Of a stretch of 64,000 nucleotides of DNA, positions 33,550 to 42,924 are shown piece after piece; within the stretch, counting starts at the first letter, position 1, and every line of letters starts with the position of its first letter. A model generated the notes under the pieces. That model worked only from the letters and a program-made list of their open reading frames with translations, ran no database searches and was not told where the DNA came from. A program made the translations under genes and the position numbers. Source of the DNA: JBARKJ01 sp049801375 (GTDB lineage: Bacteria > Nitrospirota > JACRHJ01); assembly GCA_049801375.1 (NCBI GenBank), contig JBARKJ010000042.1:62001-126000 (forward strand), given 5' to 3'.

Positions 33550-35823
33550 TTAGAACTTTACGTTCCCCATGCCCTTGAGGTTCAGCATCACCATATATTG
33601 CTTTCTACTTGGACCGTTGAAGTAGTCGAAGCTCACTCCCCAGCACTGCGAGCTGTAAGTCACCGTCCCGTCTGTCTCGCGGAAATTGCCGGTGTGCCAG
33701 TCGTACCACGCCTTCCCTGTAATATCCCAATGGCTGCCAATTTTGACGCCGCCTTCCAGCGTCAGAAAATTCACGGTGCTCTCTTCCTGCGCTTTATCGA
33801 TATTGAAGTTGTTGAAAAAGTCCGTGCTGGGCGTGAAGAAATCAAAACGCGAAGGGGACATGAAAGTCTGTTCCGCATCAAGCGAATATCTCTGACCGAT
33901 TCCCACATGCCAGAGCTTGTCCTTGGAGTCGTACCGGAGGTCGGTGTCCACCGAGCGTATGCTGCCTTGGTAGAAGTCGTAGCGGAAATCGTTATTCAAC
34001 GTAAGGCGCAGGCTGGAGCTGTACGTGATATCACTGTAGAGGCTGGAAAAGTTGCGCCTGTTCGTGCCTATGAACGTATCGCCGTAGAAGTCATAGAACT
34101 GGCTGAATTTGACGGTCAGGTAATCTACCCTCGGCTCCGAACTACCGTCTCGGTACTTCAGGACGAACCGGTTAGCGAGGGAGTAGGTTATCATGCTCCG
34201 CCTGGGGGGCAATACGTTTATACGTGAGCCGGCGGGTGAGCCGGCGGGCAAAACCTCTTCGGTGTCAAGCGTGTCAACGTCGTCGAAGTCAGGGAAATTT
34301 TTACCTCCCCGGCTTGCGACATAATTATAGGCGAAGGTCGGGACCAAGGTATGCCGCACGCCTTCCAGTGGGCCGCCGCTGAAAAGAAACAGCCTGTTCA
34401 AATCAGTCTGGAGTTTTATCCCCGCTCCAAACATCCCGCGCTCGGTGTCGTTTTTATCGATTGAAAGGTCATTTTTGCCCGTTGCGGGATCAAACTTTGT
34501 GGCCGGATTATTATCGTCCAGATTATATGCGGTTTCGCGATACCCGACCTGCGGCTCAAAATTTATTCCCGCCAGATTGAAGTCGTATGACAGGCTTGGG
34601 AACGCGTCGAACCTCGCGCCGTAGACGCCTTTCACCTTATAAAAATTCGTCGCGGCGGAGTCCAGGCTAAAATAAAGCGGCTGGCCCAGCAGCTGTTTTT
34701 TGACCACGTTGAAACCAGCCTCCGGAAGGCGTTGGACTATGGCGTCATTGTTCTGGGTAGGGTCCAGCCCCTCGGTATATTGGCCGAACAGATACGCCCT
34801 GCCCCAGTCCCAGCGGTCGGTAAGCCATACATTTGAGTCCAGGGCCCTCTGCGTCCTCTCGCGCGCGGTATCGGTCAGGTCGCGGAAGAAGTTCTTGTCG
34901 CTCAGGTTTATATCGATCCTCCCGGAAATATCCGGAGCAAATACCTCCTGATACTTTAAAAAAAGGTTGTACCTGTCGCCATGGACAATACGGTCGCTCA
35001 TGTAATAGCCGTACATTCTTAGCAGGGTATCCTTGTCTTGCGCGTAGCGGATCTCGTCGGCGACGCCGAGGCCCCGGAGTTGTCTGTAATCGAGTGTCAG
35101 GGTGCTGTCGAAATTATCGATCGGCGCCCAATAATAGCTTTCAACAAACCTGATTCCGTCTGTCGTGTTATATCCGCCCGACGGTATCATAAAACCGCTC
35201 GTCCGGGGCTTCAGCATGGGGAGCCAGACATACGGCATATACAAAACGGGAATACCTTTAATGTAAAATACGGCCCCCTTGCCATAAACATCCCTGTCCA
35301 TACGGACGTCCAGGGATTTAGCCTTCATATACCAGAAAGGATTTTCGGCGTCGCAGGTGGTAAGTCCTCCGCCGGTTATTATATATTCCTGGTCTCCCAC
35401 CTTTTTCAGGGGGTTTCCTTTGATGCGGTAGTTTCCATTCCTGACAAATATATTGCCCTGCTCTACGACGCCCAGCTTCGTATTGAAATTAACTTTTATG
35501 ACGTCCGCGAAAACGACGTTGTCAGGCGAAACGAGCCTCGCTTTGCCCCTGGCCTCGGCGTCTCCGGTTTCCTCATTGAGAGTCGCCTTCTCGGAAGTCA
35601 GCGTATAGTCTTTCTGTGTAATTTTAACGTTGCCGTCGGCAAAGTACGTATTGGTCTTCCGGTCGAAGCGGAGGCTGTCCGCCTGGATTGTCACGGGCTC
35701 TTTTGAGCCGGCTATGGACTTCAATGTACCGCCAATTTTATTCTCATCCGCCGAGGCTGGCGGAGCAAAATAAATGGACGCAAGGATTGTCATCGCAATG
35801 AGGACGCCGAAGAGACTTTTCAT
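33550..35823 (-). CDS. lptD: LPS-assembly protein LptD
   Basis: 757 residues. Signal peptide (about 1-25), an N-terminal OstA/LptA-like jellyroll (ADSLRFDRKTNTYFADGNVKI) and a large C-terminal LptD barrel that begins near WYMKAKSLDVRMDRDVYG and holds many aromatic-rich strands. It inserts LPS into the outer leaflet with LptE. It overlaps folC by 4 bp (ATGA) and precedes the rfb genes, so LPS export and sugar supply share a transcript. Confidence 0.93.
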   Translation of the reverse strand: MKSLFGVLIAMTILASIYFAPPASADENKIGGTLKSIAGSKEPVTIQADSLRFDRKTNTYFADGNVKITQKDYTLTSEKATLNEETGDAEARGKARLVSPDNVVFADVIKVNFNTKLGVVEQGNIFVRNGNYRIKGNPLKKVGDQEYIITGGGLTTCDAENPFWYMKAKSLDVRMDRDVYGKGAVFYIKGIPVLYMPYVWLPMLKPRTSGFMIPSGGYNTTDGIRFVESYYWAPIDNFDSTLTLDYRQLRGLGVADEIRYAQDKDTLLRMYGYYMSDRIVHGDRYNLFLKYQEVFAPDISGRIDINLSDKNFFRDLTDTARERTQRALDSNVWLTDRWDWGRAYLFGQYTEGLDPTQNNDAIVQRLPEAGFNVVKKQLLGQPLYFSLDSAATNFYKVKGVYGARFDAFPSLSYDFNLAGINFEPQVGYRETAYNLDDNNPATKFDPATGKNDLSIDKNDTERGMFGAGIKLQTDLNRLFLFSGGPLEGVRHTLVPTFAYNYVASRGGKNFPDFDDVDTLDTEEVLPAGSPAGSRINVLPPRRSMITYSLANRFVLKYRDGSSEPRVDYLTVKFSQFYDFYGDTFIGTNRRNFSSLYSDITYSSSLRLTLNNDFRYDFYQGSIRSVDTDLRYDSKDKLWHVGIGQRYSLDAEQTFMSPSRFDFFTPSTDFFNNFNIDKAQEESTVNFLTLEGGVKIGSHWDITGKAWYDWHTGNFRETDGTVTYSSQCWGVSFDYFNGPSRKQYMVMLNLKGMGNVKF

Positions 35824-37139
35824 GCCTTCAGGAACTGCTCCCTTTGTGATAGCCAGGCCTTCACCTCTCCGACCACATACAATGAGCCGGTTATCAGCAC
35901 CATATCGTCCGGTCCTGCCTCCGAGAGCGCCTTCTTAAGCGCCCCCGGCACGTCCGGGCAGACCTCGATTTTCCTTCCGCCGCCTATTATTTCCGCAAGT
36001 TCCGAGGCTGGCATTGCCCGCCCGTAGTCCGCCTGTGTAAGTATTACCTCGTCCGCCGGCGCCATGAGGAAATCCGCCATCTCGCGGAAATCCTTATCCG
36101 CCAGAATCCCCATGACAAGGATTAATCTTTTATACCGGCCGGAGTAATATTTTCGTATCGCTCCGGCAAGCCTTTTCGCCGAATCCGTGTTATGCGCCCC
36201 GTCAAGCACTATCAGGGGGTGCCGCGATACCGTCTCCAGCCTGCCTTCCCATTTAACTTCCGCAAAACCTTTCCTTAGCGCTTCTTCCGGGACGTTCATA
36301 CCGTTTTGGGATATCACGGATAGCGCACAAGCGGCGGCCGCCGCATTTTCGAGCTGGTGCTCTCCGGCGAGGGGCACGGTCAGTCCCTTTATCTCACCGC
36401 CCGGCCCCCACCAGTCGAAACGCTGGATGACTGTACCGTCGTCCCAATGATAGTCCAAAAAGCGGTAGCCGTAGTCTTCGTCTATTATGGAAACAGGAGC
36501 CTCTTTTTCACGGCAGACGCCTTTTAAATAATCGACAACCTCCGGTTTTCTCTCCGCCGTCACAAGAGGCACGCCCGCCTTTATAATCCCTACCTTCTCG
36601 CGTGCTATTGCGCCGATGGTATCTCCAAGATATTCCCGGTGCTCCATCTCCACGTTCGTTATCACGGCGCATTCCGGGACCACTACATTAGTCGAATCAA
36701 GCCGTCCGCCCATCCCGACTTCCAGGACGACCGCCTCCGCACCCGCATCCCTGAAGTAGTCAAATGCCATTGCGGTGGTGAACTCGAAAAATGTGGGCTT
36801 CATCTCCGGAGCATGCTTCTCCAAAAGCATCCGGAGCCTGTCCGCGAGCGCAACGACTTCTTTCCTGGATATTTCATACCCGCCCAGCCTCATCCTTTCG
36901 GTGAAGCTGACAAGATGTGGAGAGGTATATAAACCAGTCCGGTATCCTGCTTCTTTCAGTGCGGACGCGCACAGCGCGGATACGGAGCCCTTGCCGTTGG
37001 TCCCGGTCACATGCAGGAATTTTCTGCCGCGCTCAGGGTGTCCAAGTATTTCAAGGAGCCGGCGCGTGTTCTCCAGACCCAGCTTCGTCCCGAACTTCTG
37101 AAGGCCGAACAGAAAATCGACCGTCTGGTTGAAATCCAT
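35820..37139 (-). CDS. folC: Dihydrofolate/folylpolyglutamate synthase
   Basis: 439 residues, Mur-ligase fold. Seen: VTGTNGKGSVSALCASAL (P-loop), SPHLVSFTERMRL, GMGGRLDSTNVV and the C-terminal LDGAHNTDSAKRL. Adds glutamate to dihydropteroate and to folates. The start is the ATG at 37139, which overlaps the accD stop as TGATG; the reading upstream to 37844 is a shadow of accD. The accD-folC pair is widespread. Confidence 0.95.
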   Translation of the reverse strand: MDFNQTVDFLFGLQKFGTKLGLENTRRLLEILGHPERGRKFLHVTGTNGKGSVSALCASALKEAGYRTGLYTSPHLVSFTERMRLGGYEISRKEVVALADRLRMLLEKHAPEMKPTFFEFTTAMAFDYFRDAGAEAVVLEVGMGGRLDSTNVVVPECAVITNVEMEHREYLGDTIGAIAREKVGIIKAGVPLVTAERKPEVVDYLKGVCREKEAPVSIIDEDYGYRFLDYHWDDGTVIQRFDWWGPGGEIKGLTVPLAGEHQLENAAAAACALSVISQNGMNVPEEALRKGFAEVKWEGRLETVSRHPLIVLDGAHNTDSAKRLAGAIRKYYSGRYKRLILVMGILADKDFREMADFLMAPADEVILTQADYGRAMPASELAEIIGGGRKIEVCPDVPGALKKALSEAGPDDMVLITGSLYVVGEVKAWLSQREQFLKA

Positions 37140-37993
37140 CACTTTCCGTTCCCGCGGAAGAATGCCAGGATTTTCACCAGCGTTTCCTTCAGGTTTTTCC
37201 TGTCCACGATCATATCTACCTGACCGTGCTCCAACTGAAACTCCGCGCGCTGGAACCCTTCCGGGAGCTGCTTCTTTATCGTCTGCTCGATTACCCTCGG
37301 ACCCGCAAAACCGATCAGCGACTTCGGCTCCGCGATTATAATATCGCCAAGACTTGAAAAACTCGCTGACACGCCGCCGAAGGTCGGGTCCGTAAGGACG
37401 GATATAAATGGTAAACCCGCTTCCCCCAGTTTCGCAACCGCCGCCGAAGTCTTCGCCATCTGCATAAGCGAGACCAGCCCCTCCTGCATCCTTGCCCCGC
37501 CGGACGACGAAAAGGTAATGAGCGGAATACCCTTCTCCAGGGAATTCTCCGCCGCGAGGCAGACTTTTTCTCCGACGACGGAACCCATGCTCCCGCCCAT
37601 GAACCCGAAGTCCAGTACTGCGACGGTAACAGGATAACCGCCCACTGTCGCTTCGCCCGATATTATGGCGTCTTTGAGTCCGGTCGCGCCCTGCGATGCC
37701 TTCAGCTTGTCCTTGTACCGGACAGTGTCCTTGAACTCCAGGAAGTCTTTCGGCGAAATGTCCGAAAATATCTCGATGAAACTCTCTTCGTCTACGACCA
37801 GTTCCAGGCGCTCTTTCGCGGTTATCCTGAAATGGTAATCGCATTTCGGGCAGACCTTGAGGTTCCTGTCGATTTCTTTCTTATAGACGATTTCTTTGCA
37901 ATTGTCGCATTTTACCCACAGGCCCTCCGGAATTTTGACCTTCTTCTCCGGCTGCTGAGCCTTTGGGGCTTTAACTTTTTTAAACCAGGCCAC
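37139..37993 (-). CDS. accD: Acetyl-CoA carboxylase carboxyltransferase subunit beta
   Basis: 284 residues. N-terminal zinc ribbon (CDNCKEI..CPKCDYHF) and crotonase-fold domain with FSSSGGARMQEGL and the oxyanion region FGGVSASFSSLGD. Transfers CO2 from biotin to acetyl-CoA with AccA. The start is a GTG at 37993 (family-typical (M)AWFKK), 10 nt after GGAGGGG; it overlaps the nitrilase-fold gene by 14 bp. Confidence 0.95.
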   Translation of the reverse strand: MAWFKKVKAPKAQQPEKKVKIPEGLWVKCDNCKEIVYKKEIDRNLKVCPKCDYHFRITAKERLELVVDEESFIEIFSDISPKDFLEFKDTVRYKDKLKASQGATGLKDAIISGEATVGGYPVTVAVLDFGFMGGSMGSVVGEKVCLAAENSLEKGIPLITFSSSGGARMQEGLVSLMQMAKTSAAVAKLGEAGLPFISVLTDPTFGGVSASFSSLGDIIIAEPKSLIGFAGPRVIEQTIKKQLPEGFQRAEFQLEHGQVDMIVDRKNLKETLVKILAFFRGNGK

Positions 37994-38822
37994 TTGATTT
38001 AAGCCCCTCCAGAAGATCTCCGTACGCCTCGGGGCGCCTGTCGCCAAGGAAATTACAAAGTTCGCGCGCCTCCCCTACCTCGTCTGTGTCCACTTCCGCC
38101 ATGACTACTGCGTCGCTCTTCCCCGTCGGCTCTATGGCGATCTCCCCGAAGGGGTTTGCCAGGAAGCTCTTGCCGTAGAAGCGCTGGCGTTCCGCGCCGC
38201 CGACGCGGTTCACCCGGAACACATATATCCCGTTCGCTATCGCGGCTGAAGTTATCATCTTTTCCCACTTGGAGGCGGAGGCAAAAGCCGCCGCCGTCGG
38301 AGCCACGACAAGCTGGGCCCCTTTGAGCGCTAGCGCCCGGAAACCCTCCGGGAAAAACACGTCCCAGCAAAGCTGGACGCCGATTTTCCCGCACATTGTA
38401 TCGAAGACCGGAAAACCCGTGTCGCCAGGAGAAAAATAAAATTTCTCCCGCCAGAGCGGTATGTCCGGCACATGCGCCTTCCTGTATTTCCCGGCGACGC
38501 TCCCATCGGCGTCGATTACGAAAGCGGTATTGAAAAATTTTCCATCAGGCGATTTTTCGAAAATGGGACAGACGAGGACCGCGCCGCCCTCCCGTGCAAG
38601 TTCCTTCATCTTCGATATCGCCGGGCCGTCCTCTGCCTCCGCAAAGGAAAAGGCATTCTCGGCCGCCTCGGCAGGGAACCATGGCAAGTGGAAGAGCTGC
38701 TGGAAGACTATCAGCTTCGCCCCGTTCTCCAGGGCGTAGTGGGCCATCTCCACCGCCTTATTCATGTTCTTCCCGGTATTGTCCGAGCAGGACATCTGTA
38801 TGCCCGCAATCTTAAATCTCAT
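37980..38822 (-). CDS. Nitrilase-superfamily protein with Glu-to-Gln change in the triad
   Basis: 280 residues of the carbon-nitrogen hydrolase fold. Lys115 (YRKAHVP) and the nucleophile Cys152 (GVQLCWDVFFPEG) are in place. The general base Glu, expected in a (L/P)QELF-like stretch, is Gln42 (VFQQLFHLPWF; codon CAG). Otherwise it resembles N-carbamoylputrescine amidase and related amidases. It may have lost hydrolysis or rely on another residue. It lies directly after secA and overlaps accD. Confidence 0.87.
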   Translation of the reverse strand: MRFKIAGIQMSCSDNTGKNMNKAVEMAHYALENGAKLIVFQQLFHLPWFPAEAAENAFSFAEAEDGPAISKMKELAREGGAVLVCPIFEKSPDGKFFNTAFVIDADGSVAGKYRKAHVPDIPLWREKFYFSPGDTGFPVFDTMCGKIGVQLCWDVFFPEGFRALALKGAQLVVAPTAAAFASASKWEKMITSAAIANGIYVFRVNRVGGAERQRFYGKSFLANPFGEIAIEPTGKSDAVVMAEVDTDEVGEARELCNFLGDRRPEAYGDLLEGLKSSGLV

Positions 38823-41462
38823 TTATGCTCCGTGACACTTTTTGTATTTTTTCCCCGAGCCGCACGGGCAGGGGTCGTTACGGCCAACTTTATTTTCCGA
38901 CTTTGCCGGCTTTTTCTGCTCGTCTCCATCGCCCCGGTTCATCACTACCTTCTGCGGACGCCGCCTTGTTTCGTGCGTCATAGCATCCTGCTGTACTACC
39001 TGCACCTTCGAAAGCCGCTCCAGGGTATCCATCTTTATGCGGTCCACCATCTCCATGAACATCTCGAACCCTTCTTTCTTATACTCCACTAGAGGGTCCT
39101 TCTGTCCATAGCCCCGAAGGCCTATGCCTTCTTTCAGGTGGTCCATATTGAGGAGGTGTTCTTTCCAGAGCGAATCTATCATATCAAGGATGACGCGTTT
39201 CTCAAGCCACCTGAGGAAATCGGTCCCGACCTGCTGCTCCTTCTTTTCGTACGCCTCCTGGAGCGTAGCGTAGAGCGCATCCTTCAGCTCGGATATCTCT
39301 CCCATGCCTTTCAGCTTCGCCAAGTCCAGCCGGACGCCGAAATGTTTGTTGACTGCGTCGGCGAGTCCGTCATAATCCCACTCCTCGGAATGCTTTCCCT
39401 GTTCGCAGAAGGTGCCTGCAAGAGAGGCGGATACCTCTTCCATCATCTCCAGGACGTCCTGCTTCAGGTTATCGGACGCGAGGACCTGCCTGCGCTGCTC
39501 ATATATGACGGTCCTCTGCTTGTTCATCACGTCGTCGTATTCGATAAGCTGCTTGCGTATTTCGAAGTTATGGCTCTCGACCTTCTTCTGGGCGTTCTCG
39601 ATGGCCTTGCTCACCATCCGGGCCTCGATGGGCACGCCTTCTTCCATGCCAAGGCGGCTCATTATCGCGGCGATGCGCTCGGAGTTGAAGATGCGGAGCA
39701 GGTCGTCTTCCAGCGACAGGTAGAAGCGGGAAGAACCCGGGTCTCCCTGGCGTCCGGAACGGCCTCGAAGCTGGTTGTCTATACGCCTTGATTCATGCCT
39801 TTCCGTGCCGATTATATGCAGTCCGCCGGCCTCGACCACATTTTTGTGGTCCTCGTCGGTCATGGCTTTCCACCTGTCTATTTCGGCCTGCACGGCTGAA
39901 GGCTCGATCTCGTCCGGGTTCACCCCTTTGCTCATAAGCTCATGGGTTGCTATCATCTTGGGGTTCCCGCCAAGGAGGATGTCGGTGCCCCTGCCGGCCA
40001 TGTTCGTCGCGATAGTCACCTGGCCCGAGTGTCCGGCCTGGGAAACGATCTCCGCTTCCTTTTCATGGTTTTTAGCGTTCAGGACGTTATGCTTTACCCC
40101 CTTCTTCTTCAGAAGGGAAGAGATATGTTCGGATTTTTCAATGGAGACAGTGCCCACCAATACGGGTTGATTTCGCTTGTTGCAGTCGATAACGTCTTCC
40201 ACGACGGCATTATATTTCTCGCCTAGAGTCTTGTATATCTGGTCGGGATAATCCACCCTTACCATCGACTGGTTGGTCGGGATGACCATAACGTCCAGGT
40301 TGTATATATTAGCGAACTCGCCGGCTTCCGTATCGGCGGTGCCGGTCATGCCGGCAAGCTTCTTGTACATCCTGAAGTAGTTCTGAAACGTGATCGTCGC
40401 AAGGGTCTGGTTTTCAGCTTCGATCTTGACGCCTTCCTTTGCCTCGACCGCCTGGTGAAGCCCATCGCTCCAGCGTCTGCCGGGCATGAGCCTCCCGGTA
40501 AAGTCGTCCACGATTATGACCTCGCCGTCCTTCACGACATAGTCCACATCCCTTTTATACATGGCGTGGGCGCGAAGCGCCTGGACTACATGGTGGACAA
40601 GTTCGATATTTACCGGGTCGTAGAGGTTCTGCACGCCCAGCATCCTCTCCACCTTCTCGTTTCCGGAATCGGAGAGGGCGGCGGTCTTGGTCTTCTCTTC
40701 GATAGTGTAATCTTCTTCTTTAGTCAGGCGCGGGATTATTTCGTTGATGCGGTAGTAGAGATCTGTGGATTCCTCGGACGGTCCGGAAATGATAAGAGGC
40801 GTCCTGGCTTCGTCTATAAGTATACTGTCCACCTCGTCGACGATGGCGTAGTTCAGCTCCCTCTGGACGTAGTCCTTGAGGTCGAACTTCATGTTGTCTC
40901 GGAGGTAGTCGAAACCGAACTCGTTGTTCGTGCCATAGGTTACGTCGGAGCCGTAGGCTTCCTGGCGCTGGCGGTCGTCCAGTTCATGGGTGATAACGCC
41001 CACGGTAAGTCCAAGGAAGCTGTATATCTCCCCCATCCACTGCGAGTCGCGCTTCGCCAGGTAATCGTTCACTGTAATGACATGCACGCCCCGGCCTTCC
41101 AGCGCGTTCAGATATACCGGGAGCGTCTCCGCCAGCGTCTTTCCTTCACCGGTCTTCATCTCGGCAATCTTGCCTTCGTGCAGGACTATGCCGCCGATTA
41201 TCTGGACGTCGAAATGCCGCATCCCCAAAGTCCGCTTCGACGCTTCCCGCACCACGGCGAACGTTTCCGGCAGGAGGTCGTCCAGCACTTCTCCATCGGA
41301 GAGGCGTTTTTTAAACTCGTCCGTCTTCCCACGAAGCTCCGCGTCCGTCAGCCTGGATATTTCCGCCTCAAGAGAATTTACCCGGTCCACCAGCGGCTGC
41401 ATCCTCTTGAGCTCCCGCTGATTTTTCGTGCCTACAATTTTACTGAATATCGTTGATAACAT
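38823..41462 (-). CDS. secA: Preprotein translocase ATPase SecA
   Basis: 879 residues. Walker A MKTGEGKTLAETLP, DEVDSILIDEARTPLIISG, helicase motif IATNMAGRGTDILLGGNP and QLRGRSGRQGDPGSS are all seen. The C-terminus ends in the SEC-C zinc motif CPCGSGKKYKKCHG. Drives secretion through SecYEG. A promoter with TATAAT lies about 70 bp upstream. It directly precedes the nitrilase-fold gene. Confidence 0.98.
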   Translation of the reverse strand: MLSTIFSKIVGTKNQRELKRMQPLVDRVNSLEAEISRLTDAELRGKTDEFKKRLSDGEVLDDLLPETFAVVREASKRTLGMRHFDVQIIGGIVLHEGKIAEMKTGEGKTLAETLPVYLNALEGRGVHVITVNDYLAKRDSQWMGEIYSFLGLTVGVITHELDDRQRQEAYGSDVTYGTNNEFGFDYLRDNMKFDLKDYVQRELNYAIVDEVDSILIDEARTPLIISGPSEESTDLYYRINEIIPRLTKEEDYTIEEKTKTAALSDSGNEKVERMLGVQNLYDPVNIELVHHVVQALRAHAMYKRDVDYVVKDGEVIIVDDFTGRLMPGRRWSDGLHQAVEAKEGVKIEAENQTLATITFQNYFRMYKKLAGMTGTADTEAGEFANIYNLDVMVIPTNQSMVRVDYPDQIYKTLGEKYNAVVEDVIDCNKRNQPVLVGTVSIEKSEHISSLLKKKGVKHNVLNAKNHEKEAEIVSQAGHSGQVTIATNMAGRGTDILLGGNPKMIATHELMSKGVNPDEIEPSAVQAEIDRWKAMTDEDHKNVVEAGGLHIIGTERHESRRIDNQLRGRSGRQGDPGSSRFYLSLEDDLLRIFNSERIAAIMSRLGMEEGVPIEARMVSKAIENAQKKVESHNFEIRKQLIEYDDVMNKQRTVIYEQRRQVLASDNLKQDVLEMMEEVSASLAGTFCEQGKHSEEWDYDGLADAVNKHFGVRLDLAKLKGMGEISELKDALYATLQEAYEKKEQQVGTDFLRWLEKRVILDMIDSLWKEHLLNMDHLKEGIGLRGYGQKDPLVEYKKEGFEMFMEMVDRIKMDTLERLSKVQVVQQDAMTHETRRRPQKVVMNRGDGDEQKKPAKSENKVGRNDPCPCGSGKKYKKCHGA

Positions 41463-41528
41463 TTCTTTGTTTTTCTCTGATTTTTTAAGGATTAGCCCAA
41501 AGCGGGCGGGTTTTTCAACAAATGTGGA

Positions 41529-41558
41529 ATTATACTATAAAAACCGGCAAATTTCCAA
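41529..41558 (-). promoter_or_regulatory. Promoter for secA
   Basis: TTGGAA (41553-41558) and TATAAT (41529-41534), 18 nt apart, in the gap between the csp terminator and secA. Confidence 0.6.
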
Positions 41559-41593
41559 AGGTTTATTTGCCGTCCACACCCGCTTCAAATAAC

Positions 41594-41625
41594 AAAACCC
41601 CGGCTGGTCGCCCGGCCGGGGTTTT
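41594..41625 (-). terminator. Terminator behind the cold-shock gene
   Basis: CCCCGGC/GCCGGGG stem around a 10-nt loop, with flanking A and T runs of four; can work on either strand. Confidence 0.75.
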
Positions 41626-41641
41626 CTTCGTTAATTTTTAA

Positions 41642-41842
41642 TTAGAGCTTTACAACGTTTTTTGCCTGAAGGCCCTTGTCGCCCTGGGTTATCTCGAACT
41701 CGACGTCCTGCCCCTCATTGAGCGACTTGAACCCGTCTTCCTGGATCTGGGAGAAATGAACGAAAACATCCTCGCCGCTCTCCTGCTCAATGAAACCGTA
41801 GCCCTTGGAGGCGTTAAACCATTTTACTTTTCCCGTTGCCAT
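41642..41842 (-). CDS. Cold-shock domain protein
   Basis: 66 residues, OB fold with RNP1 (KGYGFIEQ) and RNP2 (DVFVHFSQI). The start at 41842 (MATGKVKWFN) is preceded by AAAGGGG. Binds single-stranded RNA and DNA and melts mRNA structure. It lies 67 bp behind the M23 peptidase gene and has its own terminator. Confidence 0.96.
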   Translation of the reverse strand: MATGKVKWFNASKGYGFIEQESGEDVFVHFSQIQEDGFKSLNEGQDVEFEITQGDKGLQAKNVVKL

Positions 41843-41909
41843 GCTCAATACCCCTTTCAATGATGCCTTGTACAGATTTGGAGAGCCCATCGCTCTCCCT
41901 TACCTCATG

Positions 41910-42908
41910 TTATATATATTTCATCGGGTTTACCGGTACGCCGTTCACCCGTACCTCATAATGCAGGTGCGGGCCGGTAGAGTTCCCGGTGGTCCCCAAG
42001 GCGCCGATTACGTCGCCTTTACTTACGCGCTCCCCCTCATGCACGGAAGTCTTCGAGAGGTGGCAGTACATGGTGACTATCCCGTACCCGTGCTGGAGCT
42101 TGATAAACCTGCCGTAGCTTGACGAGAGGCCGACTTCCAATACCGTCCCGTCCGCCGTAGCGTGTACGGGCGTGCCGACGTCGTTGGCTATGTCAAGCCC
42201 GGAGTGGAACTCGGTCGTCCCGTAGATTGGAGAGTTGCGGTACCCGAAACCGGAGGTTATGAAGCCCTTGACAGGCCAAATACTGGGGGTGCAAGCGATG
42301 AGGGAATTCCTGTGTTCGAAATATCCCATCAGCTTCTTTATCCTGGCCTCCTCGGATGAGGCGTCGGATTTGAGGCCCTGAAGTTCCTGGGACATCTGCG
42401 CGGCAGCCTCTTCGTGACTTTTCCTGCCGAACTCCTCGATGCTTATTGCGCCTATCTCCGAAGACCCGCCCGTCCCCTTGACCCCGAAACTCCTTCCGGC
42501 GACGTTTCCGGCGGCAGAACTTAATTTATCGGACAGCTCTTTTATCCTTGCCATCCGGGTTTTCATGTCCACTACGCTCGCCGCAATCTGCATGAGCTGG
42601 GCGCGCTGCGAGGAGGCCTCCCGGCGGAGCGAGTTAAGCTCCATCACCTTTCCGGCCATACTGACATACTCCCCGAAAAGCCCGGTGGAGAGCAGGATAA
42701 GGACAGCCGCGGCAATCAGCGAGTTCCTGAGCAGGGACTTTGATATGCTGAACTTGCGGACCCTGGAGTTCGGCCCGGGCAGGATTACGATTGTGAAGTA
42801 CTCTTTTTTCCTGGCGCTCGCGGTCTTCCTGAAAAGCTCGTACTTCTCCCTTAGTCTTTGGAGCAAAAAGATGTCCTCCTTTCGTAAAACTCGCAGATTT
42901 TCTACCAC
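41910..42908 (-). CDS. M23-family (LytM/NlpD-type) peptidase
   Basis: 332 residues. A basic cytoplasmic start, one membrane helix (about 62-82), a coiled coil (about 85-190) and a C-terminal M23 domain with zinc ligands in FHSGLDIAND and GPHLHYEV. All metal ligands (HxxxD and HxH) are present, so it may be an active endopeptidase on murein rather than an EnvC-like activator. It follows the endonuclease V fusion gene by 16 bp. Confidence 0.9.
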   Translation of the reverse strand: MVENLRVLRKEDIFLLQRLREKYELFRKTASARKKEYFTIVILPGPNSRVRKFSISKSLLRNSLIAAAVLILLSTGLFGEYVSMAGKVMELNSLRREASSQRAQLMQIAASVVDMKTRMARIKELSDKLSSAAGNVAGRSFGVKGTGGSSEIGAISIEEFGRKSHEEAAAQMSQELQGLKSDASSEEARIKKLMGYFEHRNSLIACTPSIWPVKGFITSGFGYRNSPIYGTTEFHSGLDIANDVGTPVHATADGTVLEVGLSSSYGRFIKLQHGYGIVTMYCHLSKTSVHEGERVSKGDVIGALGTTGNSTGPHLHYEVRVNGVPVNPMKYI

Positions 42909-42924
42909 AGGGAAGAAGCGGATG

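Noticed and set aside
37140..37844. N-terminal extension of folC
   Set aside because: It is the shadow of accD; folC starts at the TGATG overlap.
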